Shown piece after piece: positions 33,595 through 43,579 of a stretch of DNA of 64,000 nucleotides. Position 1 is the first letter of the stretch; each line of letters starts with the position of its first letter. Source of the DNA: Haloglycomyces albus DSM 45210 (GTDB lineage: Bacteria > Actinomycetota > Actinomycetes > Mycobacteriales > Micromonosporaceae); NCBI RefSeq assembly GCF_000527155.1, contig NZ_AZUQ01000001.1, positions 3,051,889-3,115,888 of the forward strand. The letters run 5' to 3'. The position numbers and the translations under genes are program-made. The notes beneath the pieces were generated by a model. That model saw nothing but the letters and a program-made list of their open reading frames with translations, was not told the origin of the DNA and searched no databases.

Positions 33595-34494
33595 TCACTC
33601 CTTGTCGTCGTTGTCGTCGATACGTCCCCAATTATGGAGAACCGTCAGCGTGTTCAAGGTGATAAAACCAGCCCATTCACAGCGGACAGCATCTGTCCAC
33701 ATAGGGAAGTTAGCAGGCCATCCGCCGTCGTCCTGTTGCGCCTCGACCAACACGTCAAGGTGCCGATCGATCGTTGCGGTGTCGAACAACCCCGCAGCGA
33801 GAGTACCGGGACGGCCGGCCAGGTCGAGCGGAAAATGCACATGGCCGGACGCGTGTGGATCAAGACTGACGGTCGCGAGAATCTCTGGAATACACCGCTC
33901 CAGGGCCCGCAGCGCGCGCTCGCGGTCGGGAACGTATTCGAGAAAGGTGAGCAGGCACTTAGCCGCATAACCGTCGGAGACGGTTCCGTGTTCGGCGTAG
34001 TCCCAGCAATACTGTTCGGCGCTCGCGCGCCAGGCGGAATCATGATGCAAGGCGTGTAGGAAACCGACGACGGCACCGGTGGGATTGATAGAGGCCTTCA
34101 GACTCCCGTCGGAGTAGGTCTGCGGCTGCCACCAGGGCGCGTGAGGTTGATCGGTAATGGTGTCGAGGACCCACGGGAGCGCCTTGTCAATGGCGTGGGA
34201 GTCACACCATCCGGTGAGACCGTCAAGAACCGTGGAATCGGACGAGCTTATCTCATTGAGGTGATGAAGCGCGATTTCGGCGTGCTGCGGTTGACTGGTG
34301 GGCCCACGCAGATCCGGCTCCAACGCCCAGGCGAAACCACCGTCAGGGTTTTGGTACCCCCGCAGAACGTCCAGGACGGGAGCGCTCGGACCACCGCGGT
34401 GCAGGTATTCGGAACGCCGCAGGTCGATCAGGCGAGCGTTACGGTACAGAAAATCAACGGCGTTATGGTACGCCTGCGGAGAAAGAGTCTTCAT
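33595..34494 (-). CDS. prenyltransferase/squalene-oxidase-repeat-like protein
   Basis: The 299-residue alpha-helical protein contains QW-like repeat motifs: YQNPDGGFAWALEPDLR near residue 48 and AQQDDGGWPANFPMW near residue 255, similar to the alpha/alpha toroid repeats of terpene cyclases and prenyltransferases. There is no DCTAE/DxDD catalytic motif, so cyclase activity is not supported. TAGGCT lies six bases before the ATG (leaderless). The function is unknown; it is coupled to a peroxiredoxin gene. Confidence 0.65.
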   Translation of the reverse strand: MKTLSPQAYHNAVDFLYRNARLIDLRRSEYLHRGGPSAPVLDVLRGYQNPDGGFAWALEPDLRGPTSQPQHAEIALHHLNEISSSDSTVLDGLTGWCDSHAIDKALPWVLDTITDQPHAPWWQPQTYSDGSLKASINPTGAVVGFLHALHHDSAWRASAEQYCWDYAEHGTVSDGYAAKCLLTFLEYVPDRERALRALERCIPEILATVSLDPHASGHVHFPLDLAGRPGTLAAGLFDTATIDRHLDVLVEAQQDDGGWPANFPMWTDAVRCEWAGFITLNTLTVLHNWGRIDDNDDKE

Positions 34495-34590
34495 GGCCGT
34501 AGCCTAACGATAGGCTCCGACATCCACCCGGTATTCCAGGTAGGAGACGCTAGTGTGGAGAGTATCGTCTACTGTGAGGAGTATTGTGTC

Positions 34591-35256
34591 ATGCGTGTGG
34601 TTATAGCCGGCGGTCACGGTCAGATAGCTCTGTTGTTGGAACGCCTTCTAGCCGACCGAGGCGACACCCCGGTAGGGATCGTCCGCAATCCCGACCACGT
34701 CCCCGACGTCACCGCCACCGGCGCCGAAGCGGTGGTATTGGATCTGGAGGAGGCCTCCGTCTCCGAACTGGCCGAGCAACTGTCCGGAGCCGACGCGGTC
34801 GTATTCGCTGCCGGAGCCGGGCCCGGCAGTGGTATTGAACGGAAGGAAACAGTGGACAAAGCGGCGGCGGTTCTACTGGCCGACGCCGCCGAAAGAGCCG
34901 GAGTACCCCGATATGTGATGATATCGGCGCGGCGCGTCGACGACCCGACCGCCGCCGATCAGTCGAATCCGGTGTTCGCCGCCTACCTACGAGCGAAAGC
35001 CGCCGCCGATCAAGAGGTGCGCGCGCGTCGTTCCTTGCAGACGACGATCGTGCGTCCCGGCAAACTGACCGACGAGACGGCGACCGGTCGAGTGCGGGTC
35101 GCCCGCCAGACGGGCACCGGCTCGATTCCACGGGCCGACGTGGCCGCCATGGTGGCGGAGACGTTGAACCGACCCGAAACAGCCGGTCACACCTTCGAAC
35201 TCGTGTCCGGTGACACCTCGATCGATCAGGCGTTCGCCCAAGTCGCCGGATGGTAA
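34591..35256 (+). CDS. NAD(P)-binding atypical SDR (NmrA/HSCARG-like)
   Basis: The 221-residue protein starts with the nucleotide-binding motif VIAGGHGQIALLLERLL (GxxGxxA type) and has VVFAAGAG and YVMISARRVDD, typical of atypical SDRs of group a5 related to ywnB/YhfK. Residue YLRAKAAAD replaces the YxxxK of classical SDRs. Such proteins sense or reduce with NADPH, function often unclear. GAGGAG lies ten bases before the ATG at 34591. Confidence 0.8.
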   Translation: MRVVIAGGHGQIALLLERLLADRGDTPVGIVRNPDHVPDVTATGAEAVVLDLEEASVSELAEQLSGADAVVFAAGAGPGSGIERKETVDKAAAVLLADAAERAGVPRYVMISARRVDDPTAADQSNPVFAAYLRAKAAADQEVRARRSLQTTIVRPGKLTDETATGRVRVARQTGTGSIPRADVAAMVAETLNRPETAGHTFELVSGDTSIDQAFAQVAGW

Positions 35257-35337
35257 CCGCTCCAGCAACGTTGGAAGGTCGATTTCGGCGACCGTCTGCG
35301 CCTGGACGCGAAATTCACTAGGCTCTTGACCAGCTAT

Positions 35338-35360
35338 GGCCCCAGCGAACAGCTGGGGCT
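35338..35360. terminator. stem-loop GGCCCCAGC/GCTGGGGCT
   Basis: Nine bases at 35338-35346 pair with 35352-35360 (one G-T pair) about 80 bases after the NAD(P)-binding gene. Confidence 0.5.
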
Positions 35361-35414
35361 CACACTTCAGTATTGGTGCCGCATCGGCTCGATGCGGTGG
35401 TGAGGAGCCGATAG

Positions 35415-36869
35415 ATGAGTGACGACCCGAAGACGACATTGACGTCAGGCATTGAAGTCGCCAGCGACGAGAACTCGTTGAGTGTGGGCCGTGACGGCCC
35501 ACTCCTGTTGCACGACGTACATCTGGTGGAAAAACTCGCACAGTTCAATCGCGAGCGCGTTCCGGAGCGGGTGGTGCATGCGAAGGGTGGTGGGGCGTAT
35601 GGTGCGTTTGAAGTGACCAATGACGTCAGTGATTTCACGTCGGCGTGTGTTTTTCAGCCGGGGGCGCGGACTCCTATGTTGGCGCGGTTTTCGTCGGTGG
35701 CCGGGGAGTTGGGGAGTCCGGATACGTGGCGTGATCCGCGTGGTTTTGCTTTGCGGTTTTTTACCGATGAAGGTAATTACGACATGGTGGGTAATAATAC
35801 CCCGGTGTTTTTCATGCGGGATCCGACGAAGTTCCCTGATTTTATTCGGTCGCAGAAGCGGCATCCGGTGACTCATTTGCGTGATCATGATATGCAGTGG
35901 GATTATTGGTCTTTGTCGCCTGAGTCGGCGCATCAGGTGACGTGGTTGATGGGGGATCGTGGGCTTCCGGCGTCGTGGCGGCATATGGACGGGTTTTCGT
36001 CGCATACGTATATGTGGATCAATGCGGCGGGGCGGCGGTTTTGGGTGAAGTATCATTTCCGCACCGATCAGGGTAATGATTTCTTGCCGCAGGATGAGGC
36101 GGATCGTTTGGCGGGGGTGGACGCGGATTATTATCTGCGTGATCTGTATACGGCGATTTCGCAGCGGGAGTGTCCTTCTTGGACTTTGTCGGTGCAGGTG
36201 ATGCCGTTTGAGGATGCGGCGGATTATCGGTTTAATCCGTTTGATTTGACGAAGGTGTGGCCGCATGCCGATTATCCGTTGATCGAGGTGGGTCGGATGC
36301 GGTTGGATTCGGTTCCGGAGAATTATCATGTTCACATTGAGCAGGCGGCGTTTTCTCCGTCGAACTTTATTTCCGGGATTGGTCCGTCTCCGGACAAGAT
36401 GCTGCTGTCGCGTATGTTCGCTTATGCCGATACGCATCGTTATCGGGTGGGTGTGAACGCGGGTGAGTTGCCGCCGAACCGTCCTGCTTCGGTGGTGCGG
36501 TCGTATGCGAAGGATGGCGCGATGCGGCAGGTCCCGGCGAACGTGGGGGCGGTGTATCACCCGAATTCGTATGGTGGCCCGTCGGCCGGTGGGCAGGAGA
36601 GGACGGCTGAGGCGACGTGGACGGTGGAGGAGGCGGATTTGGTGTTTCATGCCTATTCCAAGCGTCGCGATGACGATGATTTCTCGCAGGCGGGCACGTT
36701 GGTGCGGGAGGTTATGGATGATGCCGCTCGTGACCGGTTGGTGTCGAATGTGGCGGGGCATTTGTCGCAGGACGTGTCCGAGCCGGTATTGCAGCGTTCG
36801 TTGGAGTATTGGCGTTCGATTGATGCGACGGTGGCTGATCGGGTGGCGCAGCGGCTGTCGGAGGCGTAG
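35415..36869 (+). CDS. katA: monofunctional heme catalase (small-subunit clade)
   Basis: The 484-residue enzyme disproportionates hydrogen peroxide. FNRERVPERVVHAKG contains the distal His signature, VGNNTPVFFMRDP gives the distal Asn, and RMFAYADTHRYRVG holds the proximal Tyr heme ligand. The length matches small-subunit catalases. A GAGGAG ribosome binding site precedes the ATG. Codon choice switches from mixed to strongly G/T-ending about 50 codons in (near 35560) and stays so to the end. A strong terminator follows. Confidence 0.95.
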   Translation: MSDDPKTTLTSGIEVASDENSLSVGRDGPLLLHDVHLVEKLAQFNRERVPERVVHAKGGGAYGAFEVTNDVSDFTSACVFQPGARTPMLARFSSVAGELGSPDTWRDPRGFALRFFTDEGNYDMVGNNTPVFFMRDPTKFPDFIRSQKRHPVTHLRDHDMQWDYWSLSPESAHQVTWLMGDRGLPASWRHMDGFSSHTYMWINAAGRRFWVKYHFRTDQGNDFLPQDEADRLAGVDADYYLRDLYTAISQRECPSWTLSVQVMPFEDAADYRFNPFDLTKVWPHADYPLIEVGRMRLDSVPENYHVHIEQAAFSPSNFISGIGPSPDKMLLSRMFAYADTHRYRVGVNAGELPPNRPASVVRSYAKDGAMRQVPANVGAVYHPNSYGGPSAGGQERTAEATWTVEEADLVFHAYSKRRDDDDFSQAGTLVREVMDDAARDRLVSNVAGHLSQDVSEPVLQRSLEYWRSIDATVADRVAQRLSEA

Positions 36870-36873
36870 TTGT

Positions 36874-36903
36874 CCGGGCGGGGCTACACCAAGCCCCGCC
36901 CGG
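36874..36903. terminator. 12-bp perfect GC-rich stem-loop between convergent genes
   Basis: CCGGGCGGGGCT at 36874-36885 pairs perfectly with 36892-36903 around a six-base loop, five bases past the catalase stop. Confidence 0.75.
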
Positions 36904-36909
36904 TTGTGG

Positions 36910-39189
<2,280 letters not shown>

Positions 39190-39236
39190 TCACGGCGGCC
39201 GTATCGTCTATACAGGCGACTACCGAAGGAGAAATC

Positions 39237-39713
39237 ATGAAAAAGATCATCACGAACCTGTGGTATGACACCGACGCCCTCGCGGCGGCCGAATTCTATT
39301 GCTCGCTGTTTGACGACTCCGAGATCATCTCAACCAGCTATTTCGGTGAAGCCGGGCCGCGTGAGGCCGGAATGGTGTTGGAGGTGCACTTCCGTCTGGC
39401 CGATCAGGAGTTCGTCGCACTCAACGGCGGTCCGGGCTATACCTACACTCACGCGATGAGCCTGTATGTCAACTGCGACGATCAGGCCGAAATCGATCGA
39501 TTGTGGGAGGGGCTGCTCGCCGACGGCGGTTCTGAGATCGAATGCGGCTGGCTCAAGGACCGTTGGGGTGTGCATTGGCAGATCATTCCCACCGTTCTGC
39601 CTGAGCTGATCAGCGCGCCCGACCGAGACGCGGCCAACCGAGCCATGAAGGCGATGCTGGGGATGAAGAAAATCGACATTGCCGCGCTCCACAGCGCCTA
39701 CGACGGAAAATAG
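39237..39713 (+). CDS. PhnB-like VOC-family protein
   Basis: The 158-residue protein starts ITNLWYDTDALAAAEFYCSLF and contains FVALNGGPGYTYTHAMSLYV and CGWLKDRWGVHWQIIPTVLPEL, the hallmarks of the PhnB/3-demethylubiquinone-methyltransferase-like subgroup of the vicinal oxygen chelate superfamily. The reaction is unknown. GAAGGAG lies six bases before the ATG. A perfect terminator follows. Confidence 0.85.
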   Translation: MKKIITNLWYDTDALAAAEFYCSLFDDSEIISTSYFGEAGPREAGMVLEVHFRLADQEFVALNGGPGYTYTHAMSLYVNCDDQAEIDRLWEGLLADGGSEIECGWLKDRWGVHWQIIPTVLPELISAPDRDAANRAMKAMLGMKKIDIAALHSAYDGK

Positions 39714-39714
39714 A

Positions 39715-39756
39715 CCATTGTGTCTGGTCGTGTATTGCATTGACCAGACACAATGG
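39715..39756. terminator. 15-bp perfect stem-loop
   Basis: CCATTGTGTCTGGTC at 39715-39729 pairs perfectly with 39742-39756, starting at the stop codon of the PhnB-like gene. Confidence 0.7.
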
Positions 39757-39900
39757 ATTCAACATGGACGCTACTTTTATTGCACACCATGCAAAAATCC
39801 AGCGCTTCCCGCCTCTTCAATGGACCTACAAGTCGAACAAAAGTAGGAATATGCTACTCTCTGGTGGCCCATTTGAAAGAATCTCTCAAGGAGTAAAAGC

Positions 39901-40281
39901 ATGGCCGCACCACAGGCCCCCGAAAAGAAAAGTAACGGCTTGGCCGTTACCGGTCTCGTTCTCGGTATCATCGCCCTCGTTCTCGGTATCATCCCCCTTG
40001 TCAACGTCATCTCGTTCATCATCGCCCCCTTGGCGATCATCTTCGGCATCATTGGCATGGTCAAGGCCAAAAAGGCCGGAACCGGAAAAGGCATGGGAAT
40101 CGCCGGCCTGGTGACCGGTGTCCTCGCGCTCGCCATCACCACGATCATGTACGTGGCGTTCTTCAGTGCAGTCAGCGAGGTCTGTGAAGACTACGAAGCA
40201 GAAACCGGCCAGAGCTGCGAGGACCTCGATAAGGATACCGAAGAGCTCGAAAAGGAACTGGAAGAGCTCCAGAACAAGTAA
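39901..40281 (+). CDS. DUF4190 membrane protein
   Basis: The 126-residue protein has a Lys-rich N-terminus and the DUF4190 pattern: two hydrophobic helices GLAVTGLVLGIIALVLGIIP and ISFIIAPLAIIFGIIGMVKA, a loop GTGKGMGIAG, and a third span LVTGVLALAITTIMYVAFF. The C-terminal tail is acidic and probably coiled (DTEELEKELEELQNK) with two Cys. The function is unknown. AAGGAG precedes the ATG. An intrinsic terminator with U-tract follows. Confidence 0.8.
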   Translation: MAAPQAPEKKSNGLAVTGLVLGIIALVLGIIPLVNVISFIIAPLAIIFGIIGMVKAKKAGTGKGMGIAGLVTGVLALAITTIMYVAFFSAVSEVCEDYEAETGQSCEDLDKDTEELEKELEELQNK

Positions 40282-40293
40282 TTCCGTATGTCA

Positions 40294-40325
40294 AGATCCA
40301 CCCGTGTGGTGGGTCTTTTATTTTA
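40294..40325 (+). terminator. intrinsic terminator with U-tract
   Basis: AGATCCACC at 40294-40302 pairs with GGTGGGTCT at 40308-40316 (one G-T pair), followed by TTTATTTTAT. One of the few classical rho-independent terminators here. Confidence 0.8.
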
Positions 40326-41234
40326 TCCACAATCGTCGATGACGATGTCGAATTCCTCCTCCACCGCTCCGATGGGATTGGCGATGCCGCTCAGGCCGTC
40401 CGGTGTACCGGCGAAATACAGTCCCACGATACGTCGATCCGGCCCCAGAACCACCGAACCAGAGTCGCCGCCCAGGCCGAACGCCTCGGAATCGGCCGCC
40501 ACCGACAACTGATCGACCAGGCGATGACGGCCCACGTCGCCACCGTAATCAATCGACACGTTCGCTTCGATGCCGTCGATGATTCCACTCCGCACTCCGG
40601 TCGTACGCCCGACCTTGGACACCTCCATTCCCAACTCGGCGGCCGTCGATCCCGCCGTCAGCCCCATCCCGCGCACGTAGGGCACCGCTTCCCTCGCCTC
40701 ACATGACACGAGCGCCGCATCGACGCGCTCATTCAGCACCGCCGCTTCAAGAGACCCGAAAACATCGTCCGGACACGATCCACCATCCAATTGAGATGGT
40801 TGAACCATGTCGTCTCGCGGCGACCAGTCACCGTCGACGGCGGCCACGTGCCAATTGGTCAAACCAAACCACACCCCGTTCGAACGCGACCGTACGATCG
40901 CTCCCAACGTTCCCGCCAAGGGTGATCCGTGCGGCTGTCGGCACGGGCCCATCGACACCCCTCCGATCAACGGCCGGTAACGCCGCTCGTCGGCATTCGG
41001 CCGCACGGCGCGTTCCACCACATCGGTCGCCACGCCGTCGAGATCGGATGGTAGATGCTGCCCTGCGGGGATGTAGCCGCCTTTACGTTCCACCCACAGC
41101 CGCAGGCACACTTCGTCGCGCCTCGTGCCCTCACGGAAACGGTATCCGATATCGACACCCGTCACGCCCGCGAACGACAGGAGGCGATCGGCATGTCGCT
41201 GCTTGACCGCACGGACGTCATCGATACGAGCCAT
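40323..41234 (-). CDS. trypsin-fold serine protease without signal peptide
   Basis: The 303-residue protein has a chymotrypsin-like catalytic triad: His129 (TNWHVAA), Asp172 (RVDAAL) and Ser258 (GGDSGSVV). An N-terminal domain of about 90 residues (VKQRHADRLLSFAGVTGVDIG...) precedes it. No signal peptide or membrane span is present, so the protein should stay in the cytosol, unlike most actinobacterial trypsins. The layout resembles Nal1-like and similar intracellular trypsin-fold proteins. GAGGTGG precedes the ATG. Confidence 0.75.
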   Translation of the reverse strand: MARIDDVRAVKQRHADRLLSFAGVTGVDIGYRFREGTRRDEVCLRLWVERKGGYIPAGQHLPSDLDGVATDVVERAVRPNADERRYRPLIGGVSMGPCRQPHGSPLAGTLGAIVRSRSNGVWFGLTNWHVAAVDGDWSPRDDMVQPSQLDGGSCPDDVFGSLEAAVLNERVDAALVSCEAREAVPYVRGMGLTAGSTAAELGMEVSKVGRTTGVRSGIIDGIEANVSIDYGGDVGRHRLVDQLSVAADSEAFGLGGDSGSVVLGPDRRIVGLYFAGTPDGLSGIANPIGAVEEEFDIVIDDCG

Positions 41235-41321
41235 CGCTACACCACCTCACACAATGTTAGATGTATCGATTATTTTCCCCTGAAAATACGGCGAAGGCAA
41301 CCTCCGCCGTTGTAGAGCCGT

Positions 41322-41723
41322 TTACGGACGGGTGACGGCCACTTTCCAGACGTTCAAACGCTCACCGTAACGCTGCTGTGCCACGGCGGCCGCATCACGC
41401 TGATGGGGAACCATGGTCGCTTCGATTCCACAGTCACAGCCCTCGTCCTCACAGGCGAAACGATCGTCTTCGCCGATACGGCCCTGCTGGCGAACGCGGT
41501 GCACCAGCACCTGCAAAAACATCTGCCAGTCCTGGACGCTTCCGTCCAGGCCCGACGTGGCGTCCATGTACAGCTCGGGCAGACCGTGGTCGGTGAGACC
41601 GATGGAGTACACGTGAGCATCGTCGTGGTCGACGCCGAGGAACGTCACCCCGTACTGCTCCAAGCGCGAATCAATCTGAGCCAAAAGATCGTCGGGAGCC
41701 TGCCCTTCGCAGATCTGACACAT
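41322..41723 (-). CDS. DUF4262-like protein
   Basis: The 133-residue protein has AHVYSIGLTDHGLPELYMD, the pattern of DUF4262, plus Cys pairs MCQIC at the start and CEDEGCDCG later that could bind a metal. AGGAGG precedes the ATG. The function of the family is unknown. Confidence 0.7.
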   Translation of the reverse strand: MCQICEGQAPDDLLAQIDSRLEQYGVTFLGVDHDDAHVYSIGLTDHGLPELYMDATSGLDGSVQDWQMFLQVLVHRVRQQGRIGEDDRFACEDEGCDCGIEATMVPHQRDAAAVAQQRYGERLNVWKVAVTRP

Positions 41724-41924
41724 GGGAACCTCCTGCTGGATACGTTTTCAATCCTCCACATTGTCACTCGATCCCGGTCGTGAGCGCGGTATCGCGGTGG
41801 GCGATTTGGGCGTTTTCAACGTCGCCGGCCGATCCGACGTCGCCTCCATCCGGACGTTTGCGCCCTAGCGCCGACCGCGATCGCCTACGATCGTCCACAC
41901 CAGCCGAGTCAGTCAGGAGAGACG

Positions 41925-42260
41925 ATGTCTAAAACGTCATTGCCCGCTATAGGTCGACAGCTCGCCCACCAGGCCCAAGAGGCCACGTCCGGTCGCGCGG
42001 CCATATCTTTGACCCCCGGACACGACAAGCACCTACGCCATACGCTGATGTACCTCACCGACGGCACCTCCACGTCGCCGCACAACGGTCGTGACGAGGC
42101 AACCGTGCACGTATTGGAAGGACGTATCCGACTGTCGACCGACGACGACCAATGGGACGTACTGGCAGGAGACCTGTTGCCCCTCCCCCACAACAGCCAC
42201 CACATCACCGCTCACTCCGACAGCCTGGTGTTGCTCACCACCATCGTCGTAGACGAGTAA
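41925..42260 (+). CDS. small cupin-domain protein
   Basis: The 111-residue single-domain cupin has SPHNGRDEATVHVLEGRIRL as the first cupin motif region and AGDLLPLPHNSHHITAHSD as the second. The glutamate and histidines for metal binding are partly present. The function may be sensing or a small isomerase; it cannot be inferred. AGGAGAG precedes the ATG. Confidence 0.75.
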   Translation: MSKTSLPAIGRQLAHQAQEATSGRAAISLTPGHDKHLRHTLMYLTDGTSTSPHNGRDEATVHVLEGRIRLSTDDDQWDVLAGDLLPLPHNSHHITAHSDSLVLLTTIVVDE

Positions 42261-42401
42261 CCACACTGCGCCAAACATACTTAACCGCCTGGAATCTCCA
42301 TTGTGTCCTGCCGCGCCCGGACCTGTCCTGCTCTCGCGGTGTCTGACCGGTGCGATATCAATGAACCAAAGAGAGTTCGTTGACCCGCAGGGAGAGAAGA
42401 C

Positions 42402-43082
42402 ATGTCGCTATCGGACCACGATGTGGACCATATCGAGCAAGTAGTGCGATCGGGGAAACGCCCCCGAGTCGTCTTTTGTGACAGTGCCGGTCAAATCGCC
42501 GGACAGGTCGGCAAGGTCGTCGCGATCGCCGACGACCGCACCGGCGAGTTCCTGACCGTCGAATTCGGCTCCGACCGCTTGGAGTTCGGCCCCGACGAAA
42601 TCCGCCTACCCGAACGCGGGGAACTGTCACGGCGCAAGAAGAAAACAGACGAACCCGCAGCCGAACCACGACAACCCTCCGGACCACCGTTGCTGGACGA
42701 CACCACCGAACCGCCGGAAAAAACGACCCGGGCCACACCACAACCACCGAAAACACCTCCACAGCGCGCCACCACACCACGGCAGTCCACGCCACGACGC
42801 AAACCGAAAACCCGCGGCCAGTCGGTGTCGGTAACGGTCTCGTTTGACGGCGAGAAATGGACCATGAGCGCCTCACGCGGAGCGAAAACAGCAGTAAAGG
42901 CCCACGACATCGACCATCGACGGGCCCTGGAAGTGGCACGGGCATCCGGCAGTGCCGAGGTGGAACAAGTGGTGTTCGACGTGTTGGAACAGATCAAAAC
43001 CGATGCCGAGGCCGAAGCCGAACGCCTACGGGCGCAACTGTCGGAAGTCGAAGAACGGGTGGCCGATCTCGGTCAGCTCTGA
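42402..43082 (+). CDS. basic linker-rich protein, DUF6319-like
   Basis: The 226-residue protein has three parts: an N-terminal domain (residues 1-75, RPRVVFCDSAGQIAGQVGKV...EFLTVEFGSDRLEFGPDEIRLP), a long Pro/Thr/Arg/Lys linker (75-145), and a C-terminal domain SVTVSFDGEKWTMSASRG followed by a helix that ends in a probable coiled coil (QIKTDAEAEAERLRAQLSEVEERV). The pattern resembles the DUF6319 family; I am not certain. The basic linker could contact nucleic acid. GGGAGAG precedes the ATG. Its stop overlaps the convergent regulator gene by ten bases. Confidence 0.6.
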   Translation: MSLSDHDVDHIEQVVRSGKRPRVVFCDSAGQIAGQVGKVVAIADDRTGEFLTVEFGSDRLEFGPDEIRLPERGELSRRKKKTDEPAAEPRQPSGPPLLDDTTEPPEKTTRATPQPPKTPPQRATTPRQSTPRRKPKTRGQSVSVTVSFDGEKWTMSASRGAKTAVKAHDIDHRRALEVARASGSAEVEQVVFDVLEQIKTDAEAEAERLRAQLSEVEERVADLGQL

Positions 43083-43579
43083 TCGCCAATGCGATTGGTG
43101 AAGGCGATGACGGCCTCCCGAGTCGTGGTGACACCGAGTTTCTTCCGCGCCGCGGCGATCCGCCGATTGGCCGTACGCAGAGCCACGAATTCGGCCTTCG
43201 CGGCGGCGGCGATGGTGGAACCGTCCGCCAGATGACGCAAAAGGGCCTCCTCTTCGACCGTCAGGATGGACGCGGGGGCGACGTCGGCGGCGCTCGCGGG
43301 TGCTTCCAAGCGGTGTAGGTCGTCGGCGAGCGCCTCGGCCAGTGGGGTGTGGGCGGTGGCGATGATGCCGCATCCTCGGGTGGCGGCGAGGAGGGCTTGG
43401 CCGAGTGCGTGTTCGTCGGCCACGGGGCCGTGGCAGACGATGCGTTGTTTTTCGAGGTCCCAGGTAGGGGTGGGGAGGGCGAATCCGGCGTGGGCCCGCC
43501 AGCCGCCGCGTACGGCGGTGCGGAGGAGGCCGGCGGCGTCGTTGGGATTGTTGCACACGTGTAGGGGCCGGTCGGTCAT
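43073..43579 (-). CDS. LuxR-type HTH protein
   Basis: The 168-residue protein has a C-terminal helix-turn-helix of LuxR type in which the usual motif is divergent (ILTVEEEALLRHLADGSTIAAAAKAEFVALRTANRRIAAARKKLGV). The N-terminal part has no recognised receiver domain. Its ATG overlaps the stop of the large LuxR regulator gene upstream (ATGA), so the two are cotranscribed and may act together. Confidence 0.7.
   Translation of the reverse strand: MTDRPLHVCNNPNDAAGLLRTAVRGGWRAHAGFALPTPTWDLEKQRIVCHGPVADEHALGQALLAATRGCGIIATAHTPLAEALADDLHRLEAPASAADVAPASILTVEEEALLRHLADGSTIAAAAKAEFVALRTANRRIAAARKKLGVTTTREAVIAFTNRIGDQS

Noticed and set aside
35445-36761. A 438-codon minus-strand frame inside the catalase gene
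   Set aside because: Arg/Ile/His-rich shadow of the catalase gene.
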